NCBI GenBank assembly: GCA_934141245.1
Contig: CAKPCB010000010.1
Location: forward strand, 1-22,945
Reading direction: 5' to 3'
DNA: 22,945 bases
From: an uncultured Bacilli bacterium
Lineage (GTDB): Bacteria; Bacillota_I; Bacilli_A; RF39; UBA660
Below, in pieces: positions 22,500 to 22,945 of the stretch. Each line of letters opens with the position of its first letter. The stretch's first letter is position 1. The notes beneath the pieces are model-generated. The model was given only the letters and a program-made list of their open reading frames with translations, ran no database searches and was not told where the DNA came from. Position numbers and translations under genes: made by a program.

Positions 22500-22945
22500 A
22501 TGAAGAAAAAAAAAGTAATAATCTCACTGTGTTCTATAATAGGTTTAATATTTTTAGATTTTATAATCGCTCTATCATTTAATAATAGTCCTATAATTAA
22601 AATTAGAGATAATTATAATGGTGGTGCTACTGTTTATAAAGATAAAGGAATATTTACAAATACTTATAAATGTTCTGATGGTAAAACTAAAACAGTTTTA
22701 AAAGCAACTAAATATGTTTGCCCCATGAATGACATTGAAAAAGATATAAAAGAAGTAATAACAATTACATTTGATACTAAAGGTGTAAGTATAATAGATA
22801 GTATTACTATTGGCAAAGATACTGAACTTACACTTCCAAAAGAACCTACAAGAGATGGTTATGTTTTCAAAGGTTGGGTTGATAAAAATGAAACTCCAAT
22901 TTATAACAAAGTATTACTTGCAGAAGACACAACTCTTTATGCTGT
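22500..22945 (+). CDS. InlB B-repeat (Listeria-Bacteroides repeat) surface protein, partial
   Basis: 148 codons are visible and the gene runs off the window. It starts at ATG after GAGGAGGT. MKKKK and a hydrophobic stretch (6-27) form a signal peptide or signal anchor. A short domain with C58 and C74 follows. From about residue 87 an InlB B-repeat begins: ITFDTKG, then LPKEPTRDGYVFKGW and TTLYA, the beta-grasp module found in tandem in bacterial surface proteins. Its function is probably adhesion or a structural stalk; what follows cannot be seen. Confidence 0.85.
   Translation, partial: MKKKKVIISLCSIIGLIFLDFIIALSFNNSPIIKIRDNYNGGATVYKDKGIFTNTYKCSDGKTKTVLKATKYVCPMNDIEKDIKEVITITFDTKGVSIIDSITIGKDTELTLPKEPTRDGYVFKGWVDKNETPIYNKVLLAEDTTLYA

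Noticed and set aside
1..22945. CRISPR array, tRNA, rRNA, insertion sequence or prophage genes
   Set aside because: I saw no regularly spaced repeats, cloverleaf-like sequence, transposase, integrase or phage motif on either strand.

Overview
This AT-rich window (roughly 30% G+C by eye) comes from a low-GC Gram-positive bacterium. It uses the standard bacterial code: map ends in a real TGA, and tryptophan is TGG throughout. Strong AGGAGG-type ribosome binding sites, the Bacillota gene order of the ribosomal cluster, a thioester/SpaA-type surface protein, an InlB-repeat protein and a superoxide reductase together suggest an anaerobic, probably host-associated member of the Bacilli or their mollicute-like relatives. 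That placement is inference.

Left edge (1-700): a peptidase S41 (C-terminal processing protease) that keeps its catalytic core but lacks the usual N-terminal membrane anchor and PDZ domain, followed by a terminator.

Centre (735-14981): one S10-spc-alpha super-operon of 29 genes, all on the plus strand and tightly packed. It has a consensus extended -10 promoter and a structured leader RNA of about 115 nt. Order: rpsJ, rplC, rplD, rplW, rplB, rpsS, rplV, rpsC, rplP, rpmC, rpsQ, rplN, rplX, rplE, rpsN (zinc type), rpsH, rplF, rplR, rpsE, rplO, secY, adk, map, infA, rpmJ, rpsM, rpsK, rpoA, rplQ. rpmD (L30) is absent between rpsE and rplO, and rpsD (S4) is absent between rpsK and rpoA. Several junctions overlap by 1-11 nt, indicating translational coupling. 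The operon ends at a terminator with a GAAA loop that begins inside the rplQ stop codon. These genes make ribosomal proteins, the SecY channel, adenylate kinase, methionine aminopeptidase, IF-1 and the RNA polymerase alpha subunit.

Right side (15049-22945): accessory genes, each with its own signals. They are a single-pass membrane protein with two calcium-loop-like motifs; a HelD-like RNA polymerase recycling ATPase; a secreted thioester-domain/SpaA-repeat surface protein with a degenerate cell-wall sorting signal; the 3' remnant of an SsuC/TauC-like ABC permease on the minus strand, sharing a bidirectional terminator with that surface protein; a 280-nt non-coding stretch; an unrecognised 130-aa protein; a multi-spanning membrane protein; a superoxide reductase; a membrane-anchored XRE-type regulator preceded by a possible three-helix RNA element; and the start of an InlB-repeat surface protein cut by the window edge.

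I found no tRNA, rRNA, CRISPR array, transposase or phage gene. I see no convincing new multi-gene system. The most unusual points are the leader RNA, the surface protein whose anchor is missing and whose end is embedded in a terminator shared with a broken permease, and the possible structured element before the XRE gene.
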